Source: a virus
Direction: 5' to 3' (one strand)
IMG/VR virus record: IMGVR_UViG_3300033978_000224
Location: 1-21,182 of that record
Length of the DNA stretch: 21,182 nt
The position numbers and the translations under genes are program-made. The notes beneath the pieces are model-generated. The model made no database searches, was not told the DNA's origin, and saw only the letters and a program-made list of their open reading frames with translations. Each line of letters starts with the position of its first letter. Position 1 is the first letter of the stretch. Below are positions 17,750-21,182 of the stretch, piece after piece.

Positions 17750-19903
17750 TTACCTCCTCATCCCAATCATTACATTTGCAATCTGTGAAACAATGATTAC
17801 TGGGATAATGACTTCTTGGGCCTTTTCTCTCTGATCGTCTGTCATATCGCTACCTAACTCAGAGAAATTAGATAGGAGTTCTGTAACATCCACTTCGAAT
17901 ACCGCTCCAAGTGGATCTGCTAAGAATGCTTCTGTTTGTACTTCTGTTACTGCATCTGCTAATGTAAATGGCATTGGTGTTTCTCCTGCATCCCCTGCTC
18001 TTTCTGCGAACTCAACAAATGCTGCTGCTACTGCAGGTTCTGATTTCATTATCTCTGCTATCTTTGCAACTTCTGATGGAGCAATTCCAAGTTCTTCTGC
18101 AACTTCTACTTTTGCTTCTTGCGTCAATGCTTTGAGTGTTTGACTTACTGCTGTAATTTGTTCAGGGGAAAGAGTAACTAACTTATTATCCTTGCTTGTA
18201 AGGTTAGCAATAACTCCAGATAAATCTTCTGAAGTTCCAGTTCCCTTTTCAGGAATGAGGGCTGCTAATACTTCATCTTTGATTTCTGCATCTGGTTCAG
18301 TCCAAGGATTATCTTCTGGCTCTGGATCTGGTCCAGGTTCTGGTGAAGGTTCTGGTGTAGGTTCTTCAGTAGGTTCTACAACTGGCTCTTCAGTTGGTTC
18401 TGGATCTGGGGTAACTTCTGGGGTAGGTTCAGGTGTAGGCTCTTCTGTAGGGTCTACTGTAGGCTCTGGTGATGGCTCTGAGGTAGGTTCGGGCGTTGGT
18501 TCATCTGTAGGCTCATCAGTTGGATCTGGCGAAGGCTCTGGAGTTGGTTCATCTGTTGGCTCTTCGGTTGGTTCTGGAGAAGGTTCTGGTGTGGGTTCTG
18601 GGGTAGGCTGATTGGCTGCAGCATTGGCTGCTGCCTGAGCAATAGCAGCATTAAGTTCTCTTTGTGCCTGCTCATAATAATAATCCCATGCATCACCAAT
18701 AGCATTATTTAAATCAATTATTGACTGATTATATATTTCTATTCTGCTATTCTTCAAGTCTAAAGCATCTTCTGTATCTGAAATGGCATCAAGATGTTCC
18801 TGTGTCTTGGTTTGCAAAACCTGATTCATTGATGACAGTGTTGTATTCTCAGAGTTGTATACGCTTAGTTTGTCATTGTATACTGCCAATTTATTGTTAT
18901 AGTTTGTTTGTGCTATAGCCTGTGCTGCAACAGCATCATTGTAAGCATTTATTTGTGATTGAGTTGGTCCTGATCCAGAAGAAAATGTATTAAGATTACA
19001 ACTAAAATTTTGTCCCCATACTCTTGGATTTCCAGCATAGTCACAACCTGCACCAGTCCATCCTCCAGGGATTCCCCAGCCAAGAAGGTAGGATCCAGGG
19101 CCTCCTCCGTTGTACCACCATATTTCTACATCTAAAGTTTTGTCTTCACTAACATCATATACGGGAGAGTAATCGCTCCAAGTTGTCCCTTGCTCTACCC
19201 AGTTATCAACAGCAAGTTGCCCGTCAACATACATTCTAAAACCATCATCCGTATATCCTGCAAAGTAGGTTTGTGTAAACCATGAAGGGACTGTTATCTG
19301 TCCAGTAAATTTAACTATAAAGTTTTCATATCTATTTCCGCACACTGGAAGTTGCATAGAGTTTGAGTTCCAGGTGCCAGAACAAAGAACAGATCCTGGG
19401 GTAGCAACATTACCCTGCCTAACAAGAGTATAAACAGTGTATGCCAAACCTGTTCCTCCAGCACTCTGCATATTAGATTGTGTGGTTTGAACATTAATAT
19501 TGGCTATGCTGAGAGCATCCTGTGCATCGTTTCTTTCTTCAAGAGCATTGTCTTTATGTTCAAGGGCCAAGGCTACTGTGGCTGTCTGCCCATCCACATT
19601 TGATTGGGCAAGGTTCTTTGCTTCTAAGGCTGTGGCTTCTGCTTCTACTGCATCTTCGTGGGCATCATAGGCATCATCTTTAAGTTCCTTCGCATTTGTG
19701 GCTGAGGCAAACTTATTTTCTGCTATCTCTATAAGATCTATAAATTCATCCTTGTAGCCAAGATCGTCTACGCTATCGTTAAGTTCCTGTATTTCTTGGG
19801 CTGCTACTGTGAGTGGATCATCAGAGTGGGCTTCCTGGGGGGCTATAAGTAGCCAGCCAAAGGCTAGAACTGTGGCTGTTACTATTCTTAGTAGTCGTTT
19901 AAT
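17750..19903 (-). CDS. secreted PA14-domain surface protein with Pro-rich repeats, ATT start
   Basis: 717 residues if it starts at ATT 19903. The first ATG/GTG/TTG in frame is GTG 19597, but 102 codons upstream of it stay open and encode a textbook signal peptide (KRLLRIVTATVLAFGWLLIA, then EAHSDD). GGGGG lies 7 nt before the ATT and a TGG-TATAAT promoter predicts a start near 19935, so initiation must lie in between. Order: signal peptide, acidic helical region (30-150), PA14-like beta domain (about 157-302, YTDDGFRMYVDG), second helical region, acidic proline repeats (433-530), C-terminal domain, and a hydrophobic end followed by RR (695-717). PA14 domains bind glycans. Possible adhesin, tail-tip or host-surface protein. 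Confidence 0.8.
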   Translation of the reverse strand: MKRLLRIVTATVLAFGWLLIAPQEAHSDDPLTVAAQEIQELNDSVDDLGYKDEFIDLIEIAENKFASATNAKELKDDAYDAHEDAVEAEATALEAKNLAQSNVDGQTATVALALEHKDNALEERNDAQDALSIANINVQTTQSNMQSAGGTGLAYTVYTLVRQGNVATPGSVLCSGTWNSNSMQLPVCGNRYENFIVKFTGQITVPSWFTQTYFAGYTDDGFRMYVDGQLAVDNWVEQGTTWSDYSPVYDVSEDKTLDVEIWWYNGGGPGSYLLGWGIPGGWTGAGCDYAGNPRVWGQNFSCNLNTFSSGSGPTQSQINAYNDAVAAQAIAQTNYNNKLAVYNDKLSVYNSENTTLSSMNQVLQTKTQEHLDAISDTEDALDLKNSRIEIYNQSIIDLNNAIGDAWDYYYEQAQRELNAAIAQAAANAAANQPTPEPTPEPSPEPTEEPTDEPTPEPSPDPTDEPTDEPTPEPTSEPSPEPTVDPTEEPTPEPTPEVTPDPEPTEEPVVEPTEEPTPEPSPEPGPDPEPEDNPWTEPDAEIKDEVLAALIPEKGTGTSEDLSGVIANLTSKDNKLVTLSPEQITAVSQTLKALTQEAKVEVAEELGIAPSEVAKIAEIMKSEPAVAAAFVEFAERAGDAGETPMPFTLADAVTEVQTEAFLADPLGAVFEVDVTELLSNFSELGSDMTDDQREKAQEVIIPVIIVSQIANVMIGMRR
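18314..18607 (-). repeat. coding tandem repeat for Pro/Glu/Thr linker
   Basis: About 98 residues of x-P-E/D-P units such as TPEPTPEPSPEP and TDEPTPEPSPDP, made from degenerate 12-18 nt repeats. It forms an extended acidic spacer between the helical and C-terminal parts of the protein. The + strand reads as Gly/Ser repeats, which are a shadow. Confidence 0.9.
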
Positions 19904-19941
19904 TACCTTTCCCCCTTGCAGACGACATGTCTGATAGGATG

Positions 19942-19950
19942 ATTATACCA
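19942..19950 (-). promoter_or_regulatory. extended -10 promoter of the PA14 protein gene
   Basis: On the - strand TGG-TATAAT (19950 to 19942); predicted start A19935, 32 nt before the ATT codon. No -35 is visible; the terminator of the upstream gene lies just before it. Confidence 0.65.
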
Positions 19951-19961
19951 TTTTATTGCAC

Positions 19962-19993
19962 AAAAAGGGGCTACCGTAATTGGTAACCCCTTT
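19962..19993 (-). terminator. rho-independent terminator after the Ig-like surface protein
   Basis: On the - strand AAAGGGG-T-TACC pairs with GGTA-G-CCCCTTT over a 6-nt loop (AATTAC), followed by TTG; the arms lie at 19993-19982 and 19975-19964 and the T-tract runs to 19962. It begins 13 nt after the stop codon, isolating the surface-protein gene from the next promoter. Confidence 0.88.
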
Positions 19994-20006
19994 AGTGTTG
20001 GACTAA

Positions 20007-21179
20007 TTACTTAACTAAAGTAACCTTAGCCTTTGGATTCTTCTTGTTCCACTTTGTAGCAAGTGCATTGAATGACTTCTTCAAAGAAGAAAGTGCTGCT
20101 GCATTATCTGCAGTCAACTTAGCAATCTGTGCATCCTTAGCAGCAAGAGCAGCATCTGATGCTACCTTTGCATCTGCAAGTGCCTTATCTGAAGCAGCCT
20201 TTGCCTGAGCAACTGCTGTTGTTGTGTCGTCCTTGAACTTTGCAAGTTCTGCATTCTTAGCAGCAATTAGAGCAGTGTGCTCTGCTGTTGCCTTAACAAG
20301 TGCAGCATCTGAAGCAGCCTTTGCAGCAAGTGCTGCATCCTTAGCAGCAGTCTGTGCAGCAAGTTCTGATACTAGATCACGAACTGTGATTTCTGCATAT
20401 GGTGCAAGTGCTCGTGCTGGCAAACCAACTACATCAGCAGTTGTTGCATCTCCAGCAGTTGTTGGAGCAAACATAACAAGTGCACGAGTTCCAGTTGTTG
20501 GAAGTGTTGCAGTAAACTTTGCAACTCCAAAATTTGAAAGTGTAAGACCAGTTACTGCTGTTGCAGAATCTAGTGTTGCTGTTGCAGCAAACACTGTTGC
20601 AGTAATTGACGTACCAGTAGTTGGTGCAGACACCTTATTACCAAATACGTCTGTTGCTGTAACTAAAATGTCTTGCTTTGTTCCAGCAGCACCTGAAGCA
20701 GGAGCAGATACTGTAAGAGTATTAATCTTACCAGCAGTTCCCTGTACGTAGTAGGTAAGTGTTGTACCTTGGTTTGTTATAACAACTGTTCCAATTGCTG
20801 TCGTTTTAGTATATACATAAAACGTTGCTGTTGTTCCTGTACCAGTCGCAATGGATAAACTTGATGATCCAGATGCCGATGTTACTGGTGCAGCGGTTGT
20901 GTGTAGTGCAGACACGATTGTTGCGTTTGTTGCTACAACAGAAACTACTGTTCCTGTGTCAACTGTTGCGACGAACTTAAGTGCGTCTGCAGCGTCAACT
21001 GTGTTGTCTGCAGGTACTGGCAATGCAGCAGGTGTTGAGATTGATGAAGCGGTTGTGTTAGCCGTTCCAGCAAGATCTACAGCGACTGTCATTACAGCAG
21101 CACTTGCAGGTGTTGCTACGATTGTGCCCAAAGTCATGGCTGCAACCATGGCTAGTGCGATTTTCTTAAATGAGTTCAT
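20007..21179 (-). CDS. secreted Ig-like/coiled-coil surface protein
   Basis: 390 residues. Clear signal peptide (FKKIALAMVAAMTLG, ATPASA before residue 28). A Thr/Ala/Ser/Val-rich beta part follows (30-255), including a bacterial Ig-like segment with ILVTATDVFGNKVSAP (about 170-250). Residues about 265-360 are an Ala/Lys/Asp coiled-coil (DAALAAKAASDAALVKATAE), ending in the basic tail KWNKKNPKAKVTLVK. This architecture resembles S-layer-like or surface proteins of freshwater actinobacteria, so it may be a captured host gene or a structural decoration protein (inference). The start is 3 nt from the window edge, so its promoter is not visible. A strong terminator follows. Confidence 0.82.
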   Translation of the reverse strand: MNSFKKIALAMVAAMTLGTIVATPASAAVMTVAVDLAGTANTTASSISTPAALPVPADNTVDAADALKFVATVDTGTVVSVVATNATIVSALHTTAAPVTSASGSSSLSIATGTGTTATFYVYTKTTAIGTVVITNQGTTLTYYVQGTAGKINTLTVSAPASGAAGTKQDILVTATDVFGNKVSAPTTGTSITATVFAATATLDSATAVTGLTLSNFGVAKFTATLPTTGTRALVMFAPTTAGDATTADVVGLPARALAPYAEITVRDLVSELAAQTAAKDAALAAKAASDAALVKATAEHTALIAAKNAELAKFKDDTTTAVAQAKAASDKALADAKVASDAALAAKDAQIAKLTADNAAALSSLKKSFNALATKWNKKNPKAKVTLVK

Positions 21180-21182
21180 TTA

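Noticed and set aside
18314-18607. Tandem repeats as a CRISPR array
   Set aside because: The units are short, degenerate and in frame with a Pro-rich protein segment; there are no unique spacers.
18192-18611. Open + strand frame encoding Gly/Ser repeats
   Set aside because: It is the antisense of the Pro/Glu/Thr repeat of the PA14 protein; no ribosome site or promoter on that strand.
20224-20751. Long + strand open frame rich in Ala/Ser/Val
   Set aside because: Antisense shadow of the Ala/Thr-rich surface protein, which has a signal peptide and a terminator on the - strand.

Overview
The window looks like part of the genome of an actinobacteriophage, probably one infecting a low-GC actinobacterium such as the freshwater Nanopelagicales (the host is an inference). 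A WhiB-type Fe-S regulator, a DUF7455-type zinc protein and a Tudor/head-type protein point to actinobacteria. Very tight packing with ATGA and TAATG junctions, tiny genes, two tRNAs, a CHAP lysin, several holin-like membrane proteins and an HNH protein point to a phage. No terminase, capsid or polymerase gene lies here, so this is an accessory and lysis segment.

Left arm (1-6943, all + strand). A partial gene is followed by an overlapping group of small genes (a phage hypothetical, a 34-residue zinc finger and a HAD phosphatase), a 53-residue basic protein, and tRNA genes with anticodons CAT and TTC. Then come two tandem 2OG-Fe(II) oxygenases, two tandem glutathione-peroxidase-like proteins, an SGNH-like hydrolase, a micro-ORF and a NodU/TobZ-type carbamoyltransferase. 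This reads as a redox and small-molecule or surface modification island. It ends with a putative structured RNA and a 49-residue gene.

Right arm (6940-21182, all - strand; read from 21182 downwards). It starts with a secreted Ig-like/coiled-coil surface protein and a 717-residue secreted PA14/proline-rich protein that seems to start at ATT. Three small membrane proteins, a proteasome-like Thr hydrolase, a secreted subtilase and the CHAP lysin follow. A long string of overlapping small genes comes next: a third 2OG oxygenase, FmdB, DUF7455, staphylococcal-type nuclease, SLOG-like, WhiB, a luciferase-like monooxygenase, XapX-like and holin-like proteins. It closes at a terminator near 9.1 kb. 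Beyond it are Hsp20 behind a candidate RNA thermometer, two putative small RNAs, HNH, and a Tudor/head-type protein. The two arms converge and overlap by 4 nt at 6940-6943.

The most striking signals are regulatory. Nearly all promoters seen are extended -10 type (TGnTATAAT). Six of them sit exactly 6 nt before an ATG, so those mRNAs should be leaderless. Three short elements start with a strong closing stem (or a multi-hairpin fold) at a predicted transcription start and look like undescribed non-coding RNAs. The hsp20 ribosome site is locked in a ROSE-like hairpin. Two promoters lie inside inverted repeats that would hide the ribosome site only on read-through transcripts.
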